Both the position numbers and the translations under genes were made by a program. Below are positions 9,244 to 22,900 of a DNA stretch of 64,000 nt, one piece after another (the stretch's first letter is position 1; the number at the start of each line of letters is the position of its first letter). Under the pieces are notes generated by a model that was not told the DNA's origin, did no database searches, and saw only the letters and a list, made by a program, of their open reading frames with translations. The stretch comes from Blasia pusilla (taxonomy: Eukaryota > Marchantiophyta > Marchantiopsida > Blasiales): NCBI GenBank assembly GCA_050084515.1, contig CM114271.1, forward strand, positions 21,514,001 through 21,578,000, written 5' to 3'.

Positions 9244-9790
9244 TGTCACATCTTAATAGCCAATAGGTAGAGATCTATCGTGGCGACGGCATAGAGAGCC
9301 AGCCGATTGTTTCTGAGTGTAACTTCGTCCCGAGGTGTCGGATGAGGTTGAGGATAGGTTCGTTGTGTCAAGAACGTCGTTTCTGACGACTTTCTTGTTG
9401 GGGTCTTTCATAGTCACCCCCCCTGGTAACTTGTGTGTGCAGGTTACCAGGGGGTTGCTATTTTTAGGTCTCACACCTATATAAGGGAGGAAGATGGTTT
9501 TCCCGTTGGAGTATCATTCTTGCTCGTGTGTGTGAGTTAGGATTGATTACTAGCGTCTGGATTCCTTGATAGCACATGGTGGATGAGGCTCGATATGCTG
9601 ATGAAGATTGAGGAATGGATTTTTAGGCCGGGTGTGCCATTTTAGGGGGGCGGTTGTGGGGTATCGATGTATATGTGTGAGTTGTTTGGTTTATGGATGG
9701 ATCGACCCGTGTGTTGGGAAGATCGGTGTTGTGTGGTGTGTAGATGTGACCAGCGATGTGGGTTGTGTAGCGATGTGTATGCGCACGACA
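9244..9790 (+). repeat. Long LTR, copy 2 (547 bp)
   Basis: It begins TGTCACATCTTAATAGCC and ends TGCGCACGACA, two bases after copy C. A TATA-like motif (ctatataaggga) lies near 9478. It aligns with 1211–1668 over its first part and with 35333–35915 over its length. A purine tract (ttttaggggggcgg) near 9641–9655 precedes the final module, unlike the solo copy. No target-site duplication was seen. Confidence 0.75.
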
Positions 9791-12372
9791 GCATCGATAT
9801 ATCCTTACAACTTGGTACTTTGGTTGTTGTCAAAGTGGCCAAAATTGGTCCTATGTGCAATATAGTGCATAGAAAGCACAAAAGCGTTAACCTTTTGCTT
9901 CAATTTGGATATTGGCACGTTGTGACTCCCTACTATAGTTGACGCTCTATTCAAGCCAAAAGCCTCCATTGTTGTACTCTCTAGTCGCAAGTCTTTGATC
10001 AGATCCAACTTATTATCGATAGTAGCAGCATTTGACCATTTATCTGGACATTGCATTGCATCAATGCGTAGAAATGAACTCTCAACTTCCTCCTCTTCTG
10101 ACTACGTAAAAAATACAACCGGATGCCATGTTATAGAAATATCACTTGACTCATTGATCGTGATATCAATTTTCAAAAAAAGGGAATCTCTACATTTTGA
10201 TATTGGTCTTTATGACAAGAACCATGCTAATGTAGTAGCATATATCAATGCAACTCTTCTCATATTCATACAACTCTCTAGTGATTGGTGCATTCCAAAA
10301 AAAAAATATCTTACTCAAAATACTCAAAATCAAGAATTTAGCAAAAGCCAAGACTTCTTTTATTGTATGCACGCATACTTAAATAAAGTCAACATAGCAA
10401 CATCACGAGTTCGATTAGTACTAGAGATGGCCTTGGTCATGGATCTATTCCCATGAGAGCTTCATATGTTCCTTAGATTTTCCATGATATGTAAGGGCTG
10501 AAGCCTTTATGGCACAATTTCTTGTAAAAAACTTTGCACAAAATCTTACCACTTTCTACATGAAATTCTATCTAATTCAATAAAGAATACCACAAATCCT
10601 TCCAAGCTTCAATTCTTATTGGCTATGCCTTCCGAATGTGCATTTTTCTATCCACTTTCTTCTCATATCATATGATAAACATGATCTACTTGTATGCTCT
10701 AAACTATCTTTCTACAATCCTTATTCAACATCTCATTCATAATTCTCCATCTCTTGGCCATCTAAAGGTGGTAGATCTTCCCTCATTCATAATTCTCCAT
10801 CTCTTGGCCATCTAAAGGTGGTAGATCTTCCCCCATCCCTTTGGATGCATAGAATGGACCAATGAAAATAGAATAACTTCTACTCCATATCACAACCCTA
10901 AACAAAGCAAGTGAGTGGCTGAAATGAAGTGGTGATAGTTGGGGAAGCTATGGTAGCGACGGTCTTCAAACCCTAAACTAAGTTTGGGACTATTTGAAAG
11001 GACGTGCATTTGAAAACAGCGTGGAATGTAAGAGTGCCTCCTTCGCGTTTACGTTAACAGTTCAGACTTGATAGGAGTCTGAAAACGTCTAAAGATGAAA
11101 GAAAAATTGCCAGTGCTGTAGGTTTAGGACGGTCAAGACGGAGCCGAACTCGTTGCGGCGAGCAAAGACTCGTACGAACACAAAGCGGATCGTAAAGCCG
11201 AATACGAAAAGCACTGAAGAAAAAACAAACTGAGCAAAGACCGCAGAGCAAGCGCAACGAAGGCACTACAAAGTATGGACTGGGGAATGCGAGGACTAGA
11301 GCACGAGCTAGTTGCTACGTGAGTCGAGACACCAGAGCGGATGCTGAGTGCCCGCGGAGTGGCGGAGAGGCTAAAAGCACGAAGTAGGCAACAAAGATGA
11401 GGTCGCAGTACCGATTGGCGTCGACAGTGGAGACTCATTACTCGTGAGCACTGCACTGCGGATTGAGCGAAGTGAGTGAGGTGCAGCGGAGAGAGCAGAG
11501 TGAACAGGCGCAATGGAGCTGTCGAGTGCAGACTCGCGGAGTAAACAGATTGCGGGGTAGAGCTGAATTGAAACAGAGACGAGATATGATGCGCGAAATT
11601 CCACCTGACGGATCCCAAATCGATCGCTAACTCGGTTGCCCCCAAGGAAAAACATGTGACGTGCAGAAGAGTTTGAAAATCTCATCACAAAATTATGTTG
11701 CCTAGAGGTACGAGCACGCGAATCCGTGACGGATGGACAAGAACGACCGCTGCAAAAGTGTGGAACATGAGGAAACCAACCGGAGAGAACGTTTCAACCC
11801 TGTCTAAATGTCATTGGAAATAATGTGAGTAATTTCACTTCCGGAAGCTTCAAGGATAGTTGAGAACTTTTCATGTGAATCTCACAAGAATCTTACTCTT
11901 AGTATTCCGAGCAATACTAACGTCCCTCTCCCAACAGATTCATTTCTTCGTCAGTTTCCTTCAGTTGGGGTTCAGAGGAAACGTCCATCTCAAGTTTTCG
12001 CTCTGTTGTAGGACTGGGAAATTTTCGAGATGGCAGCCCAAAACGCTTAGAGCCTGAGTGGAAGTCGAAGGTTTCCCACGCGACGTTTGTTCTTTAAATG
12101 CACTGTACGAGAGCCTATCATCTCTACCACCATACAACGAGTCCTCTTGCAAAACTTATATGTTTCGCCCCTCAGGAATCCAAGCGCGGCTCCAATCAAT
12201 TAATCCAGGCTTAAAGCTGAAATGTCAATACGCCCCACTTACCACATCCATCCTCATGCAAATGGTTTGCAACGACCCTTTTCTTTGAGACATCTGTTCC
12301 ACTGACTATGGGAACACCTTCTGAAGATTGATTCCTATCTACAAATCTCCGAATGCAACCCTCAACTTCTTT
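9791..12372. other. Intergenic sequence, no gene recognised
   Basis: Several open frames of 60–170 codons occur on both strands, including one of 170 codons on the minus strand at 11645–11133, but composition is Ser/Leu/Arg-rich and no family motif or splice context was seen. One perfect tandem duplication is listed separately. Confidence 0.45.
10733..10832. repeat. Tandem duplication, 50 bp × 2
   Basis: The unit 'tcattcataattctccatc...ggtagatcttccc' is repeated twice without a mismatch at a period of 50 bp. The perfect identity indicates a recent local duplication. Confidence 0.9.
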
Positions 12373-15300
12373 CTACTCCGCCATCTCTTTCTTCTTCTTC
12401 TTCTCCTTCTCCTTCTTCTCCTCTTCCTCCAGAAGGATATTTTTCAATGCTTCATAGCACATAAACGACAGCCCGGCTGCCGGTACAAGCTTAAGACAGC
12501 TGGGCCCAAGACCCCTGTACAAACCAGCCAGTCCCTCCTCTCGAAACACAGAAACCAAACAATCTAATGTATTCCTGTACAGTGGTCTCCCTTTAAGAGC
12601 GCCAACCTGCATCCGCTTACGAGCAACTTCTAGGGGAAATGTGGCAGAGCTAGCAATAGCTCCAGCTAGTGAACCGATCAAAAGAGTTTGAAAATTGCCG
12701 ATATGGTCTGTCTCGAAGCACCTTTTGTAGAGAGAGCGCAAATAATCATAGGCAAAATAATTCGTACCAGCGTATGGGACTATACCGACCACGCTCGGCC
12801 CAAGCCCCCGATATAGCTCCGCAAAGCCTTCCTCGCGGACTATCCGCCATAACGCATGGGAAAAACTGCGATACTCTTCTGGCTGTTTCTCCAATTCGAA
12901 ACAAAGAAACGCATGCATCAGGACCACAGGGATGTTACTTGCTGTGACAGATTGATTTTGGTTTCGAATCGGAAAAAAAAATTTGACGGGGACTCTCAAC
13001 AGTGCTATCTGAACATCTTCTTACGAACTCTGAACACAATATATGCTCCATTACGCTTTCCAAGTTTCCTGCCCTCGTCCATAAACTCCACACCCTTTGC
13101 ATTCGAAATTTACGAATCATCACCGTAGATAATACACAAGACCCTCGGATATCAAAAGAAAAATTTGATTCAATACTGTACAAAAACTTTCACAGATCTC
13201 ATTAACGTGACCTTCCGAAAAGTTAGAACAAAGTGCACAACCCTTCAAAGACCAAGTTACCAAACAAGTGAGCATGACAATGCCTCCTAGAAACCTATTT
13301 AACCTTCCAAATATCCATTTCGCACCGTTTCTGCGACTAACTACGGGATGAACGAGAAGAGTTTGCTAGCTCTCATTCTCTATTCGGCAGAGAGCCTATT
13401 GGCCTTTAGGACCCTTCCATATGTGTGGCTTGGCGTCCCCTCTATCTAACCACGGGCTGAACTAGAGAAGATTGATGGATCTCAGTGTCCAGTCCGCAGA
13501 AGCCTATGGGCAACAAGTCTATGTATGGGCACTGGCGTCTCAACCATCTAACCACCAACCGAAGAAGCAATGCTTTGTTGGTTTCATTTTCTAGGGCCAT
13601 GGGCAATGCACACTTTTTCCTGTGGTTGTGACAACCCCCAATGTCAGAACCAGTTATTGAACTCACGACTCTATTGGGAGGATGTTAGAAAAGTTCCACT
13701 GGACTCAGCAGCCATCCACCTCTGGAGTGTTATTGTCCGAATGGGAAACCACACTCAAATCATCTATTATAATCTGTTGGGTAACTTCAGGTGGGAATTG
13801 AAGGGTCCAGTGATCAGGGCTGAGTAGGTCCGTCTGGGTTAGAGTAACAGGAGGTGATTCTCTTGGCGTGTCTAGTCTGGTATTGGTCTATACGACCAAA
13901 TAGATCCCAATTGGGATAATTTTGGGTACCGGTCGCTGGCACCTTGCCTCTACAACCCTGGGCAGGTCGAGAATGGGTGGCAGTCATACTCCACGCTTCT
14001 GACACCATTGTTGTGCTAACAATACAATAAACTTGGGTCAAAAGTCTTCCTTTTGGGACGGTGTTTCCTACGAGCTATCTCCGTCATCCTATAGGTGATC
14101 TCAGAGAATTTCTTCTCATATTTCGCAGTACACACCATGGTGACTGTGGAAACGAAAACTAACTGGAAGTTAGCATTCCCTCCAGAGAAGAGAGTGCACT
14201 AACCACGGATATGTACGTCGCTATCATCCTGCCATTGAACTAAAAGAAAGCGTATGAAGAGACGCAACAAAAAGTGTAAAGACCATTATTGCATGTGTCT
14301 TAATATAAGTGAGAGGACCATTATGCCATGTGTCCAGGCATTTAAAAGATACGTGACAAAGTCGTGGAGAACGTCTTGGTAAGGGATAATTGAAATAACC
14401 TGAATGGTAAGGCGTGTTTTGAGAAGCTCCAGAGGATACATCAACACTGTGGAACTGATTCCTGCTGCTGAGCCAGCTATTGATGAAGCGGGAATTTTGA
14501 GACCAGCTTCTCCTTCCTTTGGTGTCAAAGCGACTTTCAACTTATCAAATACGAATAGCTGATACAAGGTAAAACAGATAAGGTTAAACCAAGATTTAGT
14601 ACGTTGTTCTTCACAATGTCGGACCCAAGAACTTGACGGCACTAAAACATTGTCCTCACTGAGAGATGAGAAAAAACTGCCAGAAAGTCGTCAATGAACA
14701 CTCCTATCCGAAGCCAATAGACGGGTTTCCTCAAAATTAACAGACAATTATTCAGTTTGAGAGCTTTGGAATTCCAATGCTCTCATTTGAGACTCTGCGT
14801 GAAGACAACATATTCATACTCAAAGACATCGTGTATTTAAATCTTGGCCAATTAAACACTTTCAGGTTTAAAATTTCACCTCGATAGCTTTGCTTGGAGC
14901 CACCCTGATGACATTGATGGTGTTACCGCGAAAGAGCCCTGTCCAACCTTCATTCTCCAAGATCCACTCCATAACGCCTTTGATGGATTTACCATGTCTC
15001 CCAACCATCATATGCGTTCTTATAGTTTCCAATGGAGCTACGGCCGTGCGAGAAAAAGCTCCTGCGATAGCTCCACTAAGCAGTCTTCGCCCATTGCTTC
15101 CTATCTTAATCTGAAATCTAAACCCTTTCCGTCCAGCAGCGTCCGGATGATTCTCACCCGATGATTCATATTCGTCACTAGAACTACAGCGTTCAAAATT
15201 GGTTTGTTTCTCCCGGACAGATTCGTCGAGGGCCAAATGAGTGCATTCATCTACCGAATTGGGAAGGAACTCAGGATGCGGTTTATCCTTCGAAGAGGTC

Positions 15301-15848
15301 ATCGAGCTGAAGTTCGACAGGTCAGGTGTAGACGGATCATATTCAGGTGTCGACCCAGGGAAAAGATGATCCATTGAGTCGTACAGCAACTCGGCACAAG
15401 TTAGTTCGCCGAGTTCTCCTATTTTCCGAATCTTCTGGCTACCACTAAAACTCTCCACGCCGAAAACTGGAGAGTCCTGGCGCGGACCTTCGGACAGCAC
15501 AGCTCCTCTTTTCCTCGACCTCTGCCTTTCAGAAAACGTAACATTCGGCTTGACTTTGGTGCTGAAAACGGGGGGTAAATCTTTCCTTGGAGACGCAGCT
15601 TTTCTGCTGGAAACCTTGAAGAGACTGTGAGAAAAACGGTCGCCATCGGATGTTCGTGACGCATTCAAGCCATTCCAGTTCGCTCGCAGTGGATTGGAAT
15701 TCTTCAACCATGTCACAAACTCCAAAACACTATTAAACGGCGGCTTCAAGTCTAGTGCAGGCCCCGCCATGGAACCCTGCCCTTCGAATCTTCTTCTTCT
15801 CACTCCCTCCCAGTTCTTCCTCTGTCCTTTTCCAAATTCGATTCTCAC
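12373..15848 (-). CDS. BT1: Brittle1-type adenine nucleotide carrier (mitochondrial carrier family)
   Basis: Three exons on the minus strand: 15848–14880, 14558–14400 and 12882–12373, all phase 0 at the junctions, giving about 545 residues. The three carrier signatures are all present: 'APLETIR' in exon 1 (residues ~272–277), 'YPLELLKTRLTIQ' in exon 2 and 'FPLEVARKRMQVG' in exon 3. 'GLFRGN..NVIRVAPSKAIE', 'ELYRGLGPSVVGIVPYAG' and 'LYRGLGPSCLKLVPAAG' are characteristic of plant Brittle1 proteins, which exchange adenine nucleotides or ADP-glucose across the plastid envelope or mitochondrial inner membrane. The N-terminus of ~255 residues before the carrier domain is longer than usual (whole BT1 proteins are ~400 residues); it is Ser/Arg-rich at first, then acidic, and may include a transit peptide. 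A second ATG at 15770 is an alternative start. The C-terminus is an acidic run followed by lysines. No frame defect was seen. Confidence 0.9.
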
Positions 15849-18800
15849 CGCAACTCAAGCGCTTCGCTCTCCATGTTTCTTCACAATTCGCCCTTCATTC
15901 TGCTGGATCTCCCTACCTTCCACATCCGACGCCGCTTCGCAAAGCCTCCGTCTCCGTATCGCGTTGGCCACTCACTTCTCCGCTGGTGGGCAATATAATT
16001 AAATCACACACACACTCTTATAAAAAGAAAAAATACAGACGACTGACAAATGTTGAAACCCCACCGTTTACCCAACCAACAATCATCTCTACCCTACACT
16101 TCTCACTACTCCTCGGATGTCCCGTGGCAGCGTTGATTCGACGAGTGCGCCTCAAAAGCTTCGAGACGGGCCACGGCCACACGACAGCCAGCCGGACCGG
16201 CTTCCCACGACGCTCCCGCTGTGCCAAGTGTGGACCCAGGTGCCGCCCACTTGGCGAGCTCCCGAGGCTTACACCTTTTCCTGCAGACGGACGCTCCGTC
16301 CCCTTGTACCGAATGCTGATGGGAACCGCGATATGCGGTATTTGTTGAATTTTGAAGCCAGGCTATGGTGGTCGGGGAAGGGGTTGTGGTTTCCCCTTTT
16401 ATCATGTATGTTCGGCAATGCCATAAGGAGTATGTTACAAGTCTAAAGGAGATGGTGAACAAGATTTGATTTATATCGTAAAAGGATATAGATTCATCTC
16501 ACTAACCACAGAAATGTATGGGAGCGGAGATGATGACCAAGGTTTAATTCTATGGTCGTATAAGGATAAAGATTCATCTCCCTAACCATAGAAATGTATG
16601 GGACTACGAGGAACGTTTTTGACGTGTTGGAACACGCCCTGGTCGCGATCAATTTTTTTCAATTGAAAAATGACTTGTCCTTTGACCACTTATAGTGTAA
16701 ACAACTTGTCTCCATCGCTTCGCAACAAACCAATGGGCTTATGAGGGAGGAGCCACTACTAGTCACCATTAAGAAAGCCTCCCAGAGTGTGTGGATAAAC
16801 GAATTGAAATTGAGAAGATGGTCCTTGGGTACTACTGGTTTTACCGGGATTTGTAGTTAATGAATGTGTGCATCTCTTACGTGCAGGTGGTTTATGGCCG
16901 CAGTTTCGGAGGAGGAAAGGATAGGGCCTTGTAGTCAATGACTGCGTGTATCTCTTACGTGCAGGTGGTTCGTTGCCTCGGTTTTACAGGAGAAAAGGAT
17001 AGGGCTTTCATCGATGTTACAGTTGAAGTCCCATCCCTGTTTTGCAGACGTCGTGACTGCTGTGCTGCTCTCTCGTCTTGCAATTCTCTGTGGTTTGAAT
17101 TGTACGGAGTCCGCGAGTAATCTGTCGAGTGCATGAATGCACTGACTACGGCAGACAATGTGCGGCAGTATCACGACCACAAGTATCCTTCGCATAGCCC
17201 CCCCATGGCAAGCTTGTCTGTGCAATGAATAGGTTTGTCATCTACATCATGTACTGTAATGGAACAATGTACTGTCAGGAAAGTAGGAAGCCCATGCGCA
17301 TGCTCTTTATTTCTACAGCTTCAATGCGGCTTCTTACAGGTGGGTGAAATTTGAGGAAACCAATGTATCATTGGGCAGTCGGACGCATCTCGTATGTTGT
17401 CGATCCGGGGATGTCGTTCAGTCGAGTGGAAGTCCGAAAAGTGTTGGAGATCCTAGCCTGAGTAGTATTGGGAGGGGAACTGGACGATGCCTATTGCATC
17501 AATGCCGGAAGGAGGCAGACGAGAAATACTGCAGTGGATAGCGTTCAAGGCGGAGATGAACATCTAGCTAGGATAGTTCCTCCTCTGGCTAACGGCTTAT
17601 GGTCCCAAAGGCTAAGAAAAGCAGTACCTAGCCACTTAACAAACACAAACATCAAAGTACGCTTTGTAGTAAGCAAGCCCAACTCAATCAACTCCACTAC
17701 AACCCGTACATATTGGACAAATTGAACCCTAATTTAGCTGCCTCGCACATTTCTCTTACCTTCTTTTCTAACCCTATCTATCTCTGCTCAAATTCAGCTC
17801 TCATTCATAAATTAAAGTATCTGAAGGAAAGGACTCCACCATCAAGACGTAGAGTGTGGCTAAACCAAATCTTTAGCACTTTTTTCCTTACAACACTCAA
17901 CAGTTCACAAGAAATTCCCGTCATACAAACGTCTCATATCGCCGATGTAAGCACAAACTGGAGTTGCGTACATACCTAAGAACCGATGGGAAGTAGACTC
18001 GCTTGGGACGGCGCTGGTTGAGAATGACGTTTTTTTTTACGCTGGTTGGTTCGCTCTGTTGTAGGTAAATATGGTTGGGCAGGGCTGAAGTCAGCCGAAG
18101 ATGGGGAGAACATTTTCCCCAATAGTTTCATGTTCCAAATCAGCCGTAGAAGACGAATCATATACGTGTTTTCAGTCGGAATACATCGTGGAAAGTGCCT
18201 CGAATGGATCAGCATGTTGAACCCCGAGCATTCAATCGCATTTTCAAGACTCACTTGAACTGCTATTTGCTTCACTCCTCCCTAAAATCATTATACGGAC
18301 TCTGCCACGATGTTCACAACCTCACATGCAGTACACATACAACCAAGTAGCGCTCCAAGGTTTCTCCAGGCTGCGAGCTAATACGAAGAGAGTGGTAGCG
18401 ATTCAGGTCTAGACAGCAAAGTAGGTGAATTCAACGGAGAAAGACACGTAGGGCATGCCACAAGGGTGAGAAGAGGAGATGAGCAGCATTCGACATCCTG
18501 TCCTTGATACGCAAGGCCGCATATTCCAGATTACAATCACGTCGAAGATGGAAGTAGTAGAGGTTCTTGAAAATCTACCAAGACTGGTTGGATATAGAAA
18601 CATTTACATTCTCAAGAGAAGATGCCTTCTTGTTACGAAGAAATGTGTATATGATGCCATGGAATGGTTGACAGATGTGAGATGACAAAATGTTGGTGCG
18701 ACAATTTTATGACAGAATTTGAGCTTGGACTCTTTTTTTTAATATTGAACGAAGTAGTTTTGTGATGCATCGGGATTAAGTAATGTGCATTAAGGAAGGG

Positions 18801-19910
18801 AAGGAACTCAATTAGCCTCGGGCACACCGAAACTGCTCAGAAAATTATTGGGAGCCTGATTAATCTGAACAAGAACACAGTACAAGAAACTCTGAAATTT
18901 AACTGAGCTCCAGCTGTAGCAGCATGCCTCGAGCACAATTGAGTCATACTCCTTCGTGCTAGTTCCTAATCAGTACCCGAGAGATCTTGCCGAAAAGTAG
19001 TCTGTGGGAAATAATTGGCACCCGAGAGATCTTCTCGGAAAAGTAGTCTGTGCTAAAACCAAAGCTACGTTAAACCACCTCAAAAGACACCAACGGCCAG
19101 CTCCAATTGGCGGGAAGATGCTACACTTGGGCAGCGATGGCCATGACTAGATACATTCAGGATTCCCGCCAGAGGATCATTTCCACTCAAGGTGTGACAC
19201 CGCTGTTGACGGGGACGATATTTCTTCGCGAGCACAACCGCATTGGCTAAACCAATCAGCAGTTGTGATTATTTAGAGCTTTGACTATTTATTATTCTTT
19301 CTACCTAGAACCTTGAGAAATTTGCGGAGAACGGAAACAGTGATGTGGTCAATTGCATAGAGGATTGAAGGGACAGAGAAACAGAAAGGAAGTCGGGGAC
19401 TGATTGAATTGGATAACTCTTAACGTGGTGATCCATATCCTTCATGCGGGCTCGACGGGTGTGACTAGCATCAGGAGGTGTGTAAGTGGCGCTCAAGAAA
19501 CACTTGTCGATCCGTGTGATGGGGTGAGTGGACCAAGCAATCCTTTGACTCCTGAAAAGCTTGAAGTCTTAGTTGTGGGTCTGGTTGAAGTGGGAGGATG
19601 TAAAACTCTGGTCTGTTTAACGCTTGAGAATGCAATAGTGGATTTCGGGTGTTGGGCTCCAGGATATAAAGGCTGTAAGTTCATCGCTCATACGATAGAG
19701 ATAGTCACAGAGGATTAGAGTTGCTGTGCTTCGGATCTCCTGAGTTTGATTCGAATTTGTGATAAATCTTGTAGATTTGATTGCAAGGCAGCTTCATGTT
19801 GTTGGGCTCTTCTGGGTTCTGTAAGGATCACTTTCGTCCATGCGTGCTTGATGATGGAAGGAGTTACGGATTTCGGGACAGGGTGCGAGAGCTAAAATTT
19901 CTCGTCTTGT
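15849..19910. other. Intergenic sequence, no gene recognised
   Basis: Short open frames only. None shows a family motif. The left part should contain the promoter of the minus-strand BT1-type gene, and the right part the promoter and perhaps a first exon of the epoxide hydrolase. Confidence 0.4.
18969..19052. repeat. Short imperfect direct repeat (~35 bp × 2)
   Basis: 'acccgagagatcttgccgaaaagtagtctgtg' and 'acccgagagatcttctcggaaaagtagtctgtg' lie about 45–48 bp apart. No function is evident. Confidence 0.75.
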
Positions 19911-22900
19911 TTGATTCTTTCAAGGCACGACTTGGGAGCTTTGTCGGGAATCACCCATCGCTTCATCAAAACCAATGGCATCAACATGCACATTGCAGAA
20001 GCAGGAACAGGTAAGACGATCAAGACGGTGGTTAAGCTTAGTGAGTTCTCTCGATCCTCAATTTATGCGAAGTGTTACACACTACCATCATAGCTCTTAC
20101 CCCATATACTGCGGGTTAGAAGACGGGAGACAATCGCGTCTGCACACAAAGAATATGGGTTGACCCATTTTACATTCAAATTGCACGTCTATGTCAATTC
20201 CCCGTCAATCTCGTCGGGAAAACTGAAAGAGGACTGTGATCACAGGCATGGGAAAGTTCTCAAATTGCTTTCGAATGCTTTCTCATGTAAGACCGGGGAA
20301 CAAGTTCAACCCATAGGAGACGAAGAAAAAGAAGACCTTACTGTGAAAGCAAAATTAGACTGATCACGAACAGGTAGATGCTGTTCTTGGACAGGGACTG
20401 GAATCGGCCTGTGGGTACTTTCTGATCAAAACCTCGTTTGAACTGATCTTTTCGAAGAAGTCGTTAGGATATTTCCCTATCGAATCGAGCTTCCTTGGGG
20501 TTCTTACTGATGCAATTGCACCAATCATCTGAGACTTCACATAGGAAGTTTCTACTGAAATTGTAGAGTTGCACACTGTATGGCAGGGTTACATAAAGCT
20601 TTATGACTTGGTTGTTGTCTTTTTCGGATTTATACTCTCTTCTCAGACCACGTGGATTTCGTTTCTAATGTCCCTTGGTTACCTGGAAGGCCCCAGCTTT
20701 TGAAAGTCTCGATGAATAAGTTATGGCCAGGAATAGTCTCCTGCTCTTTACTTCAAGAAGCTCTGCGAGTTTCGTGATATGCAATCTATTGTGTTCTTGG
20801 TACGAGGAAACTACAGGACCGCTTGTTCTTCTAGTGCATGGGTTCCCCGATTTTTGGTACACTTGGCGTTCCCAACTACCTGCACTAGCAAAGGCAGGAT
20901 TTCATGCGGTTGCCCCAGACGTTCGAGGGTTTGGTGAAACTGATGGACCATTGGAAGCCGAAAAGTACACAATGTTCGACATAGTCGGCGACTTGGTTGG
21001 CCTAATTGATGCTCTCGGGGAAGACCAGGTGATCACCTTATTCACCATTTATGATGTGCTTCTAATCTGGACTCTGTTTGAACAATCAACTACTTGTGTT
21101 TCTCGTTGTAAGTCTAGACACCCACCAGATTGGAACATCTCGACTCATATGCATGGCTGAATTTAAGGGTGCCACATGATATTACGCTTACTTTTGCTTT
21201 ATAATAACTTGAAGCGCTTTGCTTCGAATCAAGTTTCCCAAAGAGTGATAGTGAGTGTTCTTTTTATTAGCGTCTGACCTGTGCTGTATATGAAGATTGT
21301 ATGAGAACTTACGGCTCATATATCAAGGAGCAGTATGCAAGAGTGTATGTTTTCATGCAATCCACGGTCATTTTTATGAACAGATCTTAAATCTGTGATT
21401 GAGAGGTCCTAAGTCATCGCATCGAGTTCAAAAATGTGACTTAAGGGCTGGTGCTGCTTGTATTCTATATGTTTGAAGCACCCTTCTTGTGCCTCGAGGA
21501 TTGCTGACAAGAGAGAACAGATCTTTGTGGTAGGACACGATTGGGGAGCGGAGGCTGCTTGGGCTTTTGCCCTATTTAGACCAGACAGAGTGCGAGGAGT
21601 ACTTGCCCTCAGTGTTCCGTACGGCCCAAGGCAGGCAAAAGGGAGCTTTCTTTCAAACGTTAGATCACGACTGGGCGAAGGGTGGTATATGGTCCACTTC
21701 CAGGTATTAGGGCGGCTTTGTGTCCGTAGTCGTGAACGTCCATATCTGTTTTTAATGAATTTATGGCAGGTTGGATGCGGGGTGCTGGAAGAGGTAGACG
21801 CTCACCTCTTACTCCCGGACTTGGAGATATTTTGTAAGGTGCCTCAAAGCACGGCACCTTATAAAGAAACATACCCTCTGACGTAAAGAGACATCTAATT
21901 ATTTACAATCAATGGCTCTAGATTCAATCACCACTTTGGAAATTCTCGACATGTCATATTCCACTACATGCAGTCAGATATCAATTTTGCAAAAAAAATA
22001 ATATCAGCTATGGTATCTCTCCGTTTCTTTCTCACCTGTTCCTATTCCTATTCTTTAGAGGCTTGAATTCATGCCAGTCTGAGGGAAGTGTGTGCTCTTG
22101 CCCAAGATTTACTGGCAATTCGGTAGGGACACTGCTCATTTGCTCTTCCTTGAGTTTTCCTCGTACATTGGCGGCCACTGCATTCACCCCATCAGTATCC
22201 AATCTTTCCATAGTTCACGATGGAAAATGGAAAAGGAGAATACTGATATCAAGTTTCCTCTTTTGTTGGAATGTGTTGAACTACAGAAACCAGGATATGC
22301 AGAAGCTGAAATCAACCACATCGGCCTGCCTACGTTTTTACGACAGATTCTGCTTTCTTCGCAAACTAGTCCCTTGATTGTTCCGGATGGCAAAAGACTA
22401 CGGGATGTCTTCCAAGGAAATGCATCACTGACGTCATGGTTCAGTGCAGAAGATCTCAACAATTATGTTCGAGCTTTCGAAAAGAGTGGTTTGACTAGGC
22501 CTTTGAATGTGTACCGCAACATAGAGAGGTGAGTTCTTCACTCCTCTCAGTTAGTGATTAGTTTTCCTTCTCTTCTGCTTATGAGTGTTTGGGGCAGTCG
22601 CATGGATGAGGAGAATAGCTTCGTTTCCAGATGCAATCGGAGAGAGAAATTTGGACACAGCCATTTTCATTTGGGTGGGCATGATTTAGTACTGGTGAGT
22701 GTTCGATGCAGTAGCCATGTTCACAATGAGAGTGGGTGGACTCTCCTTCGGAATATACATGAGTGAACTCCGCAATACCAAATTCCTTTAGCTTCAAGGT
22801 TGGAAAGTGATCACTGATATATGCAGAGTAGCAAGAGCAATCTTTCACCATAAAGCTTGTTCTGTTTGACTCATGAACTTGTCCGATTGACAGAAAGATA

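Noticed and set aside
10733-10832. Two-unit 50-bp direct repeat as a CRISPR-like array
   Set aside because: Only two adjacent units without spacers, in a plant nuclear context; a simple tandem duplication.
11133-11645. Minus-strand open frame of 170 codons
   Set aside because: Low-complexity Ser/Leu composition, no domain, no splice context or upstream promoter features recognised.
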